From Lota lota (taxonomy: Eukaryota; Chordata; Actinopteri; Gadiformes; Lotidae): a stretch of 64,000 bases of DNA. The stretch spans positions 241,001 through 305,000 of the forward strand of contig JACYXH010000476.1 of NCBI GenBank assembly GCA_026745465.1. Direction: 5' to 3'. Numbering within the stretch: position 1 is the first letter of the stretch; every line of letters begins with the position of its first letter. Below the pieces are notes generated by a model. That model did no database searches, was not told the origin of the DNA, and saw only the letters and a list, made by a program, of their open reading frames with translations. A program made the position numbers and the translations under genes. Below are positions 12,959 through 25,789 of this stretch, one piece after another.

Positions 12959-12990
12959 GAAGCAGGACTGACCGTCTGGGCGATGCCAGG
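12456..12990 (-). pseudogene. CSNK2B copy 2: exon 5 fragment plus exon 4 remnant
   Basis: 12,456-12,516 matches about 60 nt of CSNK2B exon 5 on the minus strand, starting at the acceptor ([10 protein letters not shown], then CCPRVYCEN). It breaks off inside the exon, where it is fused to Ly6 upstream sequence. Exons 6 and 7 have been deleted. The acceptor is preceded by a poly-C tract (poly-G on the plus strand, about 12,519-12,543). The intron continues to an exon 4 remnant at about 12,973-12,990. The copy cannot encode a CK2 beta subunit. Confidence 0.8.
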
Positions 12991-13714
12991 GTAGGTGTAA
13001 TAAAGTGACTCATTGTAATCGGTTGAGAAATGTTGACTTTACAGTGGTCTTTATCCAGAAAAACCACAGCTCCCATGTTTACTTGTATTTGTTTACCAGC
13101 GGGTCCTCGGCTCTCAGGACGTTGCTGTGGATGCTGATGGCACACACGTCATCTGCAACATGTCAGTATTGTATGGTAGTATTGAATAACACACAGGATC
13201 TACCGTAGGTAGACTGCAATCATCCTTTGTTTCATAGTTGTATGCCTGACTATCGGCTGAATAGGGCTTTGTGTTCAGGTTTGTAATGACAATGTGGTAA
13301 CACTTTACAATAAGGGTACATTAATTCACATTATTTGAAGCTGTAATAAGCATTAACCAACAATTAACTAGCAGTTAATCAACAGTTAACTATATTAACT
13401 AATTAACAGTTAAATAGTGAGGTCTAGTTGCAACTTCGAACAAAAAGAAAATACTCAGAATGGAGAGGAAATCAATTGTTTAATTGTTATAAACATGAAC
13501 GGCACAGTGAACAGACTCAACAAGGTTTCATATAGTTATGACATAATAATAAAAATCTTTAGGATCAGACAGACAAGCGCCACCATCAGCCCTGTGTGAG
13601 TCGTGTGGGGACAAAAGCAAACGGATACGTTCATGTGTGTGTGTTGATTTGGTTGTGTGTGTGTGGTTGTCTTTATAATCTCTATCTGTGAATGTGCGTG
13701 TATGTACATCTCCA

Positions 13715-13817
<103 letters not shown>

Positions 13818-13978
13818 CTCCATCTGTGTGTGTGTGTGTGCATGTGTGTAAATTTCTATTTGTGTGTGTTTTTGCATGTATGTAAATCTCCATCTATGTG
13901 TGTGTGTGCGTGTATGTACATCTCCGTGTGTGTATGTGTGTGTGCGTGCATGCACATCTCCATGTGTGTGTGTGCTCC

Positions 13979-16273
13979 TCAGACCAGGACCGTGGCCATG
14001 AGCAGGGAGGTGAGGGAGGTGAGCAGCAGGGGCAGCAGGGGCAGTGCGTTGGGCCCGGGAGCTGCGTTGCAGAGGTCTGTGAAGCAGCAGGTCTTGGTGA
14101 TTTGAACGAGGTTGGTGTTGGGCATGCCGGGCACCGGGATACTTTCAACAGAGTTGCAGGCTAATAACGGCAAACACCCCTTCGTCTTTATGTCCACGCC
14201 AGCTGGGGAACCAGAGACCAGAGCGTCATTTAAGATAAGAGATATGCTAAGATGACACTTTGTTCATCTCACCCCTAACCCTCATCTGTGGAGGGAAAGT
14301 TGTAACAGAAATAGAAACCACTAGGGCAGAGCCCTCATGGTGGATTAGACCACTAATTTGCAGACTAAAGCTTGTCAGTTGAGGAGTTGCATATTTTGTT
14401 ATGTTAAGCACATGCTTTCATTATTATTATAGTCTCCCCAGGAACATTTAATGGCTACAACATTAAAATCATAGTTTAGAAGTGAATCCCGCTAGCTCAA
14501 CAAATGCATAAGGCATATTGAAAAGGCTGTAACGCACATAGAGTGTATAAAATACGTGTTAAAGCTGACTTTAGATATGTTTAAATTGGTGGAAACTATT
14601 GCTGTTCTTTTTTCCCGCACCAAAAACAAAAGCGCCTACAAAACGAGTAGGCCTACTCGTTCTGGACCGTGTATTCAATTGCAGCTTTTGGGAAGCCTAA
14701 TTCTTCCATCACTAATAGTAACTACAATCAAATGTAGAAACAAAATATATAAATGGCTAAGATTTAACACCACATTTGTGACTTATGACATTTCTTGAAT
14801 ATAAAAAAAACTAGATTTATGAATTTAGTTCAATAATAGTCTGGATGGATTGCTCTTAGTCTATGAATTATAATCGTATATTATATAGACCAATATACAA
14901 TTGGTCGATGCCTACAGGTTAGGCTGAAGACAACGGGGTTCCAACACAGAACCTTTGGGCTGGGAGTTAACACCTTCACCACATGAATATCTTGCCACCG
15001 GTCATTTGGCTGCATGGTTCAATTTCCCAGCCAAGGTATTAGATGGTTTCAATCTGAAACATCCGCTAATTAAAATGTTCCTCGTCTATTTTCAGCATAA
15101 ATAAATTCTGGATGTTGTGCAACGTTCCAGCGGAAGAATGCCGTCCGGCAGGTAAGCCGCGACTACATCCGACAGCAGACATTCGGAGAACGGGGAGGCG
15201 GTATGGACTGGCGTTACCCGCTTCGTAGCACGCGCATATCTCTGGGGCTCCGTGTGCTGCGCATGCGCACGCTCACCTGCATTCCCGGATCCACTGAAGC
15301 ACAGCTCGCCCAAGTTGCACGTCACCTTGGATGTCAAACACAAGCCCCCGATGCCGAGGTCGCATTTGTAGCACTGCAACGCATTGGCTGCAGGACAAAA
15401 ACCACACACACAATCGATTAGCATCATTACATTTCAACCATGTAGTAAGCTTTTATCACAAGCGTCCTTGTTAAGTGGATCCAGATAAATGTCCTTAAGG
15501 GGGAACCGTCAAGCTCGGCTATTTCCTCCTACTGAGGAAGAGATGATGTCATCTAGAGATTTTCTAAGAATGTCCGGGATCAAACCCAGTACCTTTCATC
15601 TGGGAGTCTGATTCCCTAAACGGGGTCTTATTAATACGGACAAGCTGGAGGAAGTCTGCACGGACACTGGCGGCGGGGGCCCCTGCACGGCCACTGGTGG
15701 TGGGGGCCTGTGCATGGCCACTGGTGGTGGGGGCCCCAGCGGCTTGCCCGTCAGCGCCGGCCCATTTATTGGGGAAATGACTACAGAATCCCCAAAGCAC
15801 ACTTTAAGGTTGAACATAACTACTCCTTTCTGTTAACATTCATGTGTATTTACAGGTCATTAGTGCGTATTATTTTTGATAGTTTTATATTAAGGGCACA
15901 AAGAAATAGTCAACCAAATTCCAGGGACATTAAATATTTATGGTTTGCTGACATTTATTTTAATTTTTATTATTTTATTATTTTATCATATTTATTTATT
16001 TATCATTTATATTCTTTTTTATCCTGTCGGGCTGTTTTTTCCTAACATTTAATCCAACTAGCTACTTGAAATTGCATAGCTAGTATGCATGTTGGGATTT
16101 GGTTTCTAAGGCTTTTTCTTTCAATATTAACCGTCTGAACAGATTCATGTGATCATCTGACTGTAATATAGCACAACAAGCCAAGTGGGAGAAAAAGCAC
16201 AACAAAGAAAGTTTTCCTTACCGACTGCGACGAGAAGTCCGGCAGCGAAGAGGCGGAGGAGAATTCCGTTCAT
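13979..16273 (-). CDS. Ly6/uPAR-domain GPI-anchored protein, copy C
   Basis: The exons are 16222-16273, 15277-15387 and 13979-14202, giving 128 residues and an intact frame. The protein is the same as copy A except for three residues near the C-terminus (TKTCCF for TKSCCF, and SLTSLLMATVLV for SLISLLMATILV). It has a signal peptide, ten cysteines and a hydrophobic GPI-type tail. Introns also match copy A over nearly their whole length, which points to a recent duplication or gene conversion. As in copies A and E, the upstream flank is the CSNK2B-side sequence and not the TATA-bearing flank of B and D. Confidence 0.85.
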
Positions 16274-18204
16274 TTTGGCAGATGTTCCAGATGATGTTCC
16301 TCGGGCTAGCTGTTGAAGCTAGAGCAGACAGAGCTGGTATTTCTGCACTTCTTTATTCCCATTAAATTAGGTTTGATTTGCATTATTAAAATTTACCGGA
16401 CTTGGGGCTCAGTCAACTGCTTTGCATTCCACAGGTGTAGGCCTTGTGTAGGCGCTGGATTGAACTACCTTCATTGTGGTCATGCCTGGAGGGAGTGGGC
16501 GACGACGTCCGGGGTACAACGCGGTCCTTGCGTTGTGTTTAATAAAATGGATGCAGATGTCTCGACGCTCCAGGAGTGTAAGTTCTTGAGTCTTTGTGAC
16601 CATAGAGAGAGTGTCTAGTGAGCCCACACGCCGCGGACGCTTCAGCGGACTTGGGCCCCAGCCAACTGCTTTGCATTCCACGGGTGTGGGCCCCAACGCC
16701 ACGGGGTCGGCACCACTCTGAGCCTGGGAGTTGTGCTTTATCTGCAATTTTACCCCATTGAACTTTCCCATAACCGCCGTTAAGTGTTGGTCAAACTGAA
16801 ATGCGAGATCAGGGGAAATGAACGTGTTTGTTTAATAGCGTTTGTTATTCAGCACTTGATGTGTGTCACTTCGATGGGCAAGTCGACAATGAGTCGCGCC
16901 ACACCCAAGCGAAAACTCTCCGCCTCTGTTTGAGCACAAACCACAGCACTCTGGGGAGTGCTGTGTAATATTCATGTCATTATACAAAACAAGACATGCT
17001 GTAAATCATCATTAAGTAAACACTGATATGAGTACTAATGGTTTAAGCTTTAATCATTTTTTTATTACCTTTGTATGAAGGTAGGTTTATATTCCATAAT
17101 TTTGCACACAATGCTCTGAGAGGACACCTGGGGGCCAATTCAGGAACGGCAGCTGCCTGGTAGATCAGCAAAATCCAAGGAAGACAGAGAGACACTGATG
17201 TATGAAAGGAAAATAGAAGTTTATTGTGAACTCCAAATCCTGCTCACTTTCCACAGAAACAAAGACAACACGCATACATTATTAATTAAAAGTGGGATGA
17301 AGACATAATATCCTTATTGTTCTGGGGGGGGGGGGTCATTAACCAAGGAGAGAGGACACGTCAAACAGACTCGGCGTGTGAGGAGAAACGAGATGGGGAG
17401 GGAAACGGGGTTCTCGGGATGACGTCTGATATGGTGTTGTTCTTGACACGTCCGGAAATAAATAATTCTACCTTGAGTGAAGAGGGATGCTAGTAGAATC
17501 AGCGCGCTGAAGTATGAGCTCCTCTTTGCGAGTCCAGTGAGACCGTATTGGTTTTAAACGGTCTTAAAAAAAATGGGCCAGTAGGGTTAATGTAGGGTCG
17601 TTTACATTCTATGTAGCGGTACCAATCCATAGCAAGGTCTTACCGACAGAGGACGCTGCCGGACCAAACGGGAAAAAGTAAATTCAAGAGCCTTGACCGG
17701 GCTCTTGAAGCTGGACGCGGCCTGCAGCTGGTAGGCCATGGGGTGGATCTTAAAGCCGTAGAGCCTGAGAGAGAGGGGAGGAAACACACAGACAGGTTAG
17801 GTCAGACCCCCTAAAAGACGACACAAGACATGCACGATCGGTATTGGAAATACTGTTCCCTTCCTTCTCTGCCTCCCTTCCCCCACTGCTCATTCTTCCT
17901 CTATTCCCAACCTCTCTTCCTCTATTCCCACCTCTCTTCCTCTTCCCCACCTCTCATTCTTCCTCTATTCCCAACCTCTCTTCCTCTATTCCCCACCTCC
18001 CTCCATTCGTGACATTGGTGTTTGACTATAAGCTTCTGGGTGGGTCAATCTGAGCCCATGGTGATCATAATGTGACAATGTGTGGTACACTGTTTCTCTC
18101 TCCTCTCTCGTAAATGAATCCAAAAACGTAGCAGGAGAGACCAAGCCCTCCACCCTCCCCCCAAACACTCAAATCACAGCAATGTTTATATACAGCAAAC
18201 GTTA

Positions 18205-18498
18205 TGTTATAGGGAACAGAGCGAGGGGACCCAAATGCCCGACACAGTGAGGCGGAGACGGCGGAGAGGTTCAAAAGGAGGCAGGAACAGGGACTGGACA
18301 AGTATTATAAGCCGGGAACGAAGATACTGACTGGAGTAGAGTAAACGACGAACTAGCGCCGGCTGCTCGGAGATCCAGGGGAGAAATAGGGTGCGTTGAT
18401 TGGTGTTTGACGGCCGGTGTGTAAACAGGGGGAAAGAGGGAGCACGTGGAGTAGTGGCTGCCGGCGCCCGCTAGATGGCGGAAGTGGACGGCGTGACA
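18205..18498. mobile_element. Short LTR-like insertion in CSNK2B copy 3
   Basis: This is the unit 2 twin of the segment at 4487-4771, with the same position and ends (TGTTAT...GCGTGACA). Confidence 0.55.
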
Positions 18499-18987
18499 TG
18501 TTATCATACCGCTTGTTTGATGGCTCATGACTGCGAGAACATTGTGTCTGCCATGATTTGTATTCGCCGTCATTAGGGCTGGTCAATATTTATTCCAAAA
18601 ATAGAAATATCACCACACAGATTAACTGTAAACTAAACCACTTTATGACCCACCACTATCGTATAGTTAGGGATATCAAGTGGTCAAGTGTTATAAAGTA
18701 GCCTCATTTTCGGTTAGTGTGTTATAAAGTGGTGCAGTTTATGTATAAACTACCACACACACCCACACGTGTACCGCCTGGTCCTAAATCCCCCCACCTG
18801 GGGACAAACTGGTTGGCGGGCCTCTTGGGCCGGTACTCTGGGTGCACCATGAAGAGCATGTGGGGGAAGCCTGTGCCGAAGTAGGCCCCGTCGGTGTGGT
18901 GGTGGCGGGATGACTTGGGGGTGTAGACGTCCATGCACTTGGGACAGTACAGCTTCACTATCGCCTCGCCAAGGATGTCTGACAGAC

Positions 18988-18992
18988 TTGGA

Positions 18993-19036
<44 letters not shown>

Positions 19037-19340
19037 GGTGGGGGGGATGGGGAGGTGGGGGGAGATTGTGGGGTGGGATGATTTGAAGTTTGGGTTTGTT
19101 TAAATTTAAATTTTGGCTTGTGGTTTGGATTTATTGTGTATTAATGGGTTTTTGGTGTAGATCGTTATTTATGTAATGTGTGGGTATATACAGCTTCATA
19201 AGAGAGGGGTGGTTAGGTATGAGAGATAGACAACAGGGTTACTTTTGGGAGAGGACTTGGAGGACTCGATAGGAGCTGGATGTCTATAGAATGACATTAG
19301 AAATACCCCTCTGTTTATATGTCCTAGGTGAGGGAGGGGG
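18988..19340. other. Long poly-G tract followed by anomalous GT-rich sequence
   Basis: A G run of about 40 nt (about 18,997-19,036) is followed by roughly 300 bp rich in G and T. This does not match the corresponding intron of copy 1 (5,270-5,715) or of the complete gene, although both flanks do. It may be low-quality consensus after a homopolymer rather than real sequence. Confidence 0.55.
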
Positions 19341-19668
19341 GAGACTTGCTCAAGGACTCACCGATCATGGACTGTTCTCATAGTAGAAAATACAATCGTT
19401 GTATCCTTATGTGTAACAATTCATGTCTATAATGTCAACATTGTGTATATAAATACATATCTTGTATTTTATGTGTAGTTCTTACTCTTATTTAAATAAA
19501 AAAGATGAATCTCTAATTCCTAATCCTGAAGTGTACTTTTTGCAATGACAGCCTCGTTTCCCGTCTGGATTAATAAAGCACGTCTCATTTTATGAGCAGA
19601 AGAGGTACCAGGAGAACTTACCTACTCTTAACACAGGTGCTTTACTCAATCAATGGAAAGGCCGTTTA

Positions 19669-20235
19669 TGTTATGGTTCGAACTTAGGACCCAAACGCGA
19701 GACACACACGACGAGATGGGAGAAGGGTTAAAGGGATTTATTCGGGAAAACGGGCTAGGGCTAGGCAGACGGGTAGTCAGGCAGGCGGGGGTCGTAAACA
19801 GACGGGCTTAGCAGACAGATAGCGTAGGCAGGTGGGTAGTCAGGCAGGCGAGGGGTCGTTCACGGGAGGACAGTCAGGCGATCGGGAGACAGGAGACAGG
19901 GAAGGATCTGGGGAGGAACTGAACACAGGGAAAGACGGGTTAAGGACAGGTACAGGTACAGGTACAGGTACAGGTACAGGTACAGGTACAGGTACAGGTA
20001 CATAGATTAACTCTAATAGACCGCTGGGACGAAGTACTGACTCAGTGAGAACAGCAAACGAACTGGCGCCGGCTGCTAGGAAGAGTGGTGGATAAATAGG
20101 GTGCGTAGATTGCTTGATTGCAGGCAGGAGTGTAGAGCGCGGTGCACGTGGTTAATTGATGACGGGGAGATAAACAGAGGCACATGGGGGAGTGGCAGCC
20201 GGCGCCACTAGGTGGTGGCAGAGGGTGACGTGACA
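19669..20235. mobile_element. LTR-like insertion (probable solo LTR) in CSNK2B copy 3
   Basis: This is the twin of 6084-6642, with the same GTTTA direct repeat at both sides (19,664-19,668 and 20,236-20,240) and the same TG...CA ends. The inner GTACAG array is longer here. Confidence 0.7.
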
Positions 20236-20320
20236 GTTTATGGTTCTGGCATTCAGTCCATCAATAAACTCTCCGCATGTGGTAGAGTCACTGTGTCTAC
20301 TCAGTGTGCTGCAGTCTCTC

Positions 20321-20410
<90 letters not shown>

Positions 20411-21349
20411 ACACACAGTGAAGCGGGACTGACCGTCTGGGCGATGCCAGGGTAGGTGTAATAAAGCGACTCATTGGAATCAATTGAGAAATGTTGACTT
20501 TACAATGGTCTTTATCCAGAAAAACCACAGCTCCCATGTTTACTTGTATTTGTTTACCAGCGGGTCCTCGGCTCAGGACGTTGCTGTGGATGCTGATGGC
20601 ACACACGTCATCTGCAACATGTCTGTATTGTATGGTAGTATTGAATAACACACAGGATCTACCGTAGGTAGACTGCAATCATCCTTTGTTTGATAGTTGT
20701 ATGCCTGACTATCGGCTGAATAGGGCTTTGTGTTCAGGTTTGTAATGACAATGTGGTAACACTTTACAATAAGGGTACATTAATTCACGTTATTTGAAGC
20801 TGTAATAAGCATTAACTAACAATGAACTAACAGTTAATGTCCAGTCTGTGACCTGCGCTATACTGCATCCCAATTTAGATTCACATTCACGTTGTGTTGC
20901 AACTTCGCACAAAAAGAAAATACTCAGAATGGAGAGGAAACCAATTGTTTAATTGTTATAAACATGAACGGCACAGTGAACAGACTCAACAAGGTTTCAT
21001 ATAGTTATGACATAATCATAAAAATCTTTAGGATCAGACAGACAAGCGCCACCATCAGCCCTGTGTGAGTCGTGTGGGGACAAAAGCAAACGGATACGTT
21101 CATGTGTGTGTGTTGATTTGGTTGTGTGTGTGCGGTTGTCTTTATAATCTCTATCTGTGAATGTGCGTGTATGTACATCTCCATCTGTGTGTGTGTGTGT
21201 GTGTGTGTGTATGTAAATCTCCATCTGTGTGTGTGTGGGTGTGTGTAAATTTCCATCTGTGTGTGTGTTTGCATGTATGTAAATCTCCATCTGTGTGTGT
21301 GTGCGTGTGTGTGTGCGTGCATGCACATCTCCATGTGTGTGTGTGCTCC

Positions 21350-22816
21350 TCAGACCAGGACCGTGGCCATGAGCAGGGAGGTGAGGGAGGTGAGCAGCAG
21401 GGGCAGCAGGGGCAGTGCGTTGGGCCGGGCCCGGGAGCTGCGTTGCAGAGGTCTGTGTTGCAGCAGGTGTTAACGAGGTTGGTTGGTTCACTAGAGTTGC
21501 AGAAGAATTTCGGCTTACACCCCTTCGACTTTACGTCCATGCCAGCTGGGGAACCAGAGACCAGAGTGTCATTTAAGATAAGAGATGAGATATGCTAAGA
21601 TGACACTTTGTTTATCTCACCCCTAACCCTCATCTGTGGAGGGAAAGTTGTAACAGAAATAGAAACCACTAGGGCAGAGCCCTCATGGTGGATTAGACCA
21701 CTAATTTGCAGACTAAAGCTTGTCAGTTGAGGAGTTGCATATTTTGTTATGTTAAGCACGTGCTTACATTGTTATTACAGTCTCCCCAGGAACATTTAAT
21801 GGATACAACATTAAAATCATAGTTTAGAAGTGTATCCCGCTAGCTCAACAACAGCAAAAGGCATGTAAAAAATGCTGTAACGCACAGAGACTGTATAAAA
21901 TACATGTTAAAACTGACTTTAGATATGTTTCAATTGGTGGAAACTATTGCTGTTCTTTTTTCCCGCACCAAAAACAAAAGCGCCTACAAAACGAGTATGC
22001 CTACTCGTTCTGGACCGTGTATTCAATTGCAGCTTTTGGGAAGACCACTCACCTGCTTTTCCCGGATGCACTGAAGCACAGCTCGCCCGCGATGCACGTC
22101 ACCTTGGTTGTCGAACACAAGCCCGCGAAGTCGCATTTGTAGCACTGCAACGCATTGGCTGCGGGACAAAAACCACACACACAATCGATTAGCATCATTA
22201 CATTTCAACCATGTAGTAAGCTTTTATCACAAGCGTCCTTGTTAAGTGGATCCAGATAAATGTCCTTAAGGGGGAACCGTCAAGCTCGGCTATTTCCTCC
22301 TACTGAGGAAGAGATGATGTCATCTAGAGATTTTCTAAGAATGTCCGGGATCAAACCCAGTACCTTTCATCTGGGAGTCTAATACCCTAAACGGGGACTT
22401 ATTAATACGGACAAATTGGAGGAAGTCTGCACAGACACTGGCGGTGGGGGCCCCTGCACGGACACTGGCAGTGGGGGCCCCTGCACGGCCACTGGCAGTG
22501 GGGGCCCCTGCACGGACACTGGAAGGGGCCCCAGCGGCTTGCCCGTCAGCGCCGGCCCATTTATTGGGGAAATGACTACAGAATCCCCAAAGCACACTTT
22601 AAGGTTGAACATAACTACTCCTTTCTGTTAATATTCATGCGTATTTTACAGGTCACTAGTGCGTATTATTTTTTGTTATTTTTATATTAAGGGCACAAAG
22701 AAATAGTCAACCAGATTCCAGGGACACGTAATATTTATGGTTTGGTGACATTTATTTTATCGTTATTCTATTATTATTATTATTAGGGTGTTGAGGACGA
22801 AGTCCAAGACAACCTC

Positions 22817-22850
<34 letters not shown>

Positions 22851-23188
22851 GATTCTATTATTATTATTATTATTATTATTATTTTATCATTATTATTTTA
22901 TCATATTTATTTATTTATCATTTGTATAATTATTTATCCTGTCGGGCTGTTTTTTCCTAACATTTAATCCAACTAGCTACTTGAAATTGCATAGCTAGTT
23001 TGCATGTTGGGATTTGGTTTCTAAGGCTTTTGCTTTCAATATTAACCGTCTGAACAGATTCATGTGATCATCTGACTGTAATATAGCACAACAAGCCAAG
23101 TGGGAGAAAAATCACAACAAATAAAGTTTTCCTTACCGACTGCGACGAGAAGTCCAGCAGCGAAGACGCGGAGGAGAATTCCATTCAT
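21350..23188 (-). pseudogene. Ly6/uPAR-domain copy D, diverged and frameshifted
   Basis: The exons are 23137-23188, 22053-22158 and 21350-21545. The encoded pieces keep the signal peptide and all ten Ly6 cysteines, but the sequence between them differs strongly from the other copies (CDFAGLCSTTKVTC, GCKPKFFCNSS, NTCCNTDLCN). Exon 2 has one extra base near its 3' end, and splicing it to exon 3 at the usual sites reaches a stop within about ten codons. Exon 3 also has a 5-bp insertion after NAAPG that throws the GPI tail out of frame and into a His-Thr repeat read from the CA microsatellite. The TATA-like promoter is retained. I call it a probable pseudogene; either indel could be an assembly error. 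Confidence 0.7.
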
Positions 23189-23279
23189 TTTGGCAGATGT
23201 TCCAGATGACTTCCTCGGGCTAGCTGTTGAACGTTACGGTAACGGTAACCGTTATTGCAGATTGAAGGGGCGGCGGTGC

Positions 23280-23287
23280 TATTTATA
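23280..23287 (-). promoter_or_regulatory. TATA-like box upstream of Ly6-D
   Basis: This is the same TATAAATA word and GC-rich flank as at Ly6-B, about 90 bp before the start codon. The short 'acggtaacggtaacc' stretch between box and ATG is slightly longer than in B. Confidence 0.55.
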
Positions 23288-23319
23288 CTGTTAATAACAT
23301 GCCGCCCACGTCTCGCGGT

Positions 23320-24380
23320 GTCACCGTTAACAACATTAAAGGGAGGGTTTGGACCTCCACGCCCACCTGTTGGAGCTGAGAACCAAAATGTAGACCGCCT
23401 TTGTAACAGTACGTGTGGGACACAGTATCCACGACAAAGGTTTTTTGTCGTGTGATTTTTGGCGGATATGATTTAAACTCATTTTAAACCCAATACAAAC
23501 ATTACACGACCAAAATAAACCAACTTTGGAAAAAATGTAGGGGTTTTCTTCAAATATAAAATTGCTGCATTTTAAGAAAACAATCCACGTATATCATATG
23601 AAAACAACCAAATAAACAATAATAGCTGAAGTTTAAAGAAAGCCATAGCATATATATATACTGGCCAAAATGATGTGCCGTAGAATGGCATGTATGAATC
23701 ATATATATTTAAATGATCTGTTGTTGACAGATTATGCATTATTGGTTAGGCTAAATAAAAACGGTTTTATGGCAAAAAGGCCAGAATGGTATAATTTAAT
23801 CTCCACTGGTTTCCATGGTGGCTCAATGCATAAATCATTGACAAGCCTTTATCAAAATCCCTTCAATTTTATCAAATAACCCATGCCTAAAGTGGTATTA
23901 CAGTTGTTGATATGAAAGCAACATCTATGCCTATATAAAGGCCCTTGAATCAGTCAATATGAAAGCTATGCCTATCAAGCCCTTAAATTAGTCAATACGA
24001 AGCCATATATATTCAACCTTAAATGAGTCAAAATGACTTGCATTCCTAATATAAAAGCCCTTCAATGAGTCACATAGCCATCTTATGAATTGGTACAAGC
24101 ATGGCCGTACCTGGTATTTGTTTACCACCACCACGCAGCCACATTTGCCACATCAGTTAAAGGCAAACTATAATATATTTGGCTTTGACCTCAATAGGCC
24201 TACTATGTTAGTAATGGGAATCTAGAACCGCCAGAGCTGTGATTTTGGCACCATTTTGTTCCCATTCAAATGGGAATAGGTTTGCTTTGCATTATAAAAA
24301 TTCACTGAAATGGAGCCTCTGTCAATTCCATCTTATTCAAACCCCTGAACTGATGTCAAACGACTCTAAAGACACACACA
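23320..24380. other. Non-coding flank repeated from 9,380-10,490
   Basis: I see no gene. The stretch is a diverged copy of the Ly6-B upstream region and ends at a poly-G tract, where about 2 kb present in unit 1 is missing. Confidence 0.65.
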
Positions 24381-24385
24381 CGAGG

Positions 24386-24773
24386 GGGGGGGGGGGGGGG
24401 GGGGGGAAGGAGACAAGGTTCAATAATGCAGCATTTAAAGTGCACCTCAACTGTCTGTAATGTCAACATTTAACATTGTGTATATAGATATATCTTTGGT
24501 ATTTTATGTGTAGTTCTTATTCTTATATAATAAAAAAAATCCTGAAGTGTACTTTCTGCAATGACAGCCTCGTTTCCAATCTGGATTAATAAAGCACATC
24601 TCATTTTATGAGCAGAAGAGGTACCAGGAGAACTTTACCTACTCTTAACACAGGTGCTTTACTCAATCAATGGGAAGGCCGTTTATGGTTCTGGCATTCA
24701 GTCCATCAATAAACTCTCCGCATGTGATACAGTCACTGTGGCTACTCAGTGTGCTGCAGTCTCTCTCCCACAC

Positions 24774-24818
<45 letters not shown>

Positions 24819-24850
24819 GAAGCAGGACTTACCGTCTGGGCGATGCCAGG
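24386..24850 (-). pseudogene. CSNK2B copy 4: intron 4 and exon 4 remnant only
   Basis: After the poly-G tract the sequence matches CSNK2B intron 4 and ends in the exon 4 remnant at about 24,833-24,850 (minus strand, GIAQT). Exon 5, 6 and 7 sequence is gone. This remnant keeps a consensus-like donor, ACG followed by GTAAGT, while copies 1-3 show GTCAGT at the same place. No product is possible. Confidence 0.7.
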
Positions 24851-25585
24851 GTAGGAGTAGTAAAACGACTCATTGGAATCGGTTGAGAAATGTTGACTTT
24901 ACAATGGTCTTTATCCAGAAAAACCACAGCTCCCATGTTTACTTGTATTTGTTTACCAGCGGGTCCTCGGCTCTCAGGACGTTGCTGTGGATGCTGATGG
25001 CACACACATCATCTGCAACATGTCAGTATTGTATGGTAATATTGAATAACACACAGGATCTACCGTAGGTAGACTGCAATCATCCTTTGTTTGATAGTTG
25101 TATGCCTGACTATCGGCTGAATAGGGCTTTGTGTTCAGGTTTGTAATGACAATGTTGTAACACTTTACAATAAGGGTACATTAATTCACATTAGTTGAAG
25201 CTGTAATAAGCATTAACTAACAGTGAACTAACAGTTAATGTCCAGTCTGTGACCTCCGCTATACTGCATCCCAATTTAGATTCACATTCACGTTGTGTTG
25301 CAACTTCGAACAAAAAGAAAATACTCGAACGGAGAGGAAACCAATTGTTTAATTGTTATAAACATGAACGGCACAGTGAACAGACTCAACAAGGTTTCAT
25401 ATAGTTATGACATAATAATAAAAATCTTTAGGATCAGACAGACAAGCGCCACCATCAGCCCTGTGTGAGTCGTGTGGGGACAAAAGCAAATGGATACGTT
25501 CATGTGTGTGTGTTGATTTGGTTGTGTGTGTGTGGTTGTCTTTATAATCTCTATCTGTGAATGTGCGTGTATGTACATCTCCATC

Positions 25586-25616
<31 letters not shown>

Positions 25617-25789
25617 AAATCTCCATCTGTGTGTGTGTGTGAGTGTGTGTAAATTTCCATCTGTGTGTGTGTTTGCATGTATGTAAATCTCCATCTGTGT
25701 GTGTGTGCGTGTGTGTGTGCGTGCATGCACATCTCCGTGTGTGTATGTGTGTGTGCGTGCATGCACATCTCCATGTGTGTGTGTGCTCC

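Larger units (their letters stand above)
1..13440. repeat. Segmental duplication unit 1 (modules 1 and 2: Ly6-A, CSNK2B copy 1, Ly6-B, CSNK2B copy 2)
   Basis: This block and the next one (13,441-25,312) are long near-identical repeats of each other. The same module start, a short A-rich word followed by 'tactc' or 'tcctc', appears near 1, 7,281, 13,441, 20,910 and 25,313. Ly6 exon 3, exon 2 and exon 1 of copy A (480, 1783, 2728) reappear in copy C (13,979, 15,277, 16,222) with an offset of about 13.5 kb, and most intron sequence between them matches. The left edge of the window cuts the array, so more modules may lie outside. Confidence 0.85.
17602..20451 (-). pseudogene. Truncated CSNK2B copy 3
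   Basis: Exon 7 is at 17602-17764 and exon 6 at 18798-18987. Exon 5 survives only as a corrupted 3' part near 19,359-19,387, and a trace of exon 4 lies at about 20,434-20,451. The exon 6 acceptor has changed from CAG to CAA, so the normal splice position is lost. Exon 7 lacks one LQ pair (YQLQAAS) and the AIR-stop ending, and runs into a new tail ending VPLHRM. Exons 2 and 3 are absent. It shares the stop and 3'UTR deletion and both LTR-like insertions with copy 1, so the two copies descend from one already broken ancestor. Confidence 0.83.
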
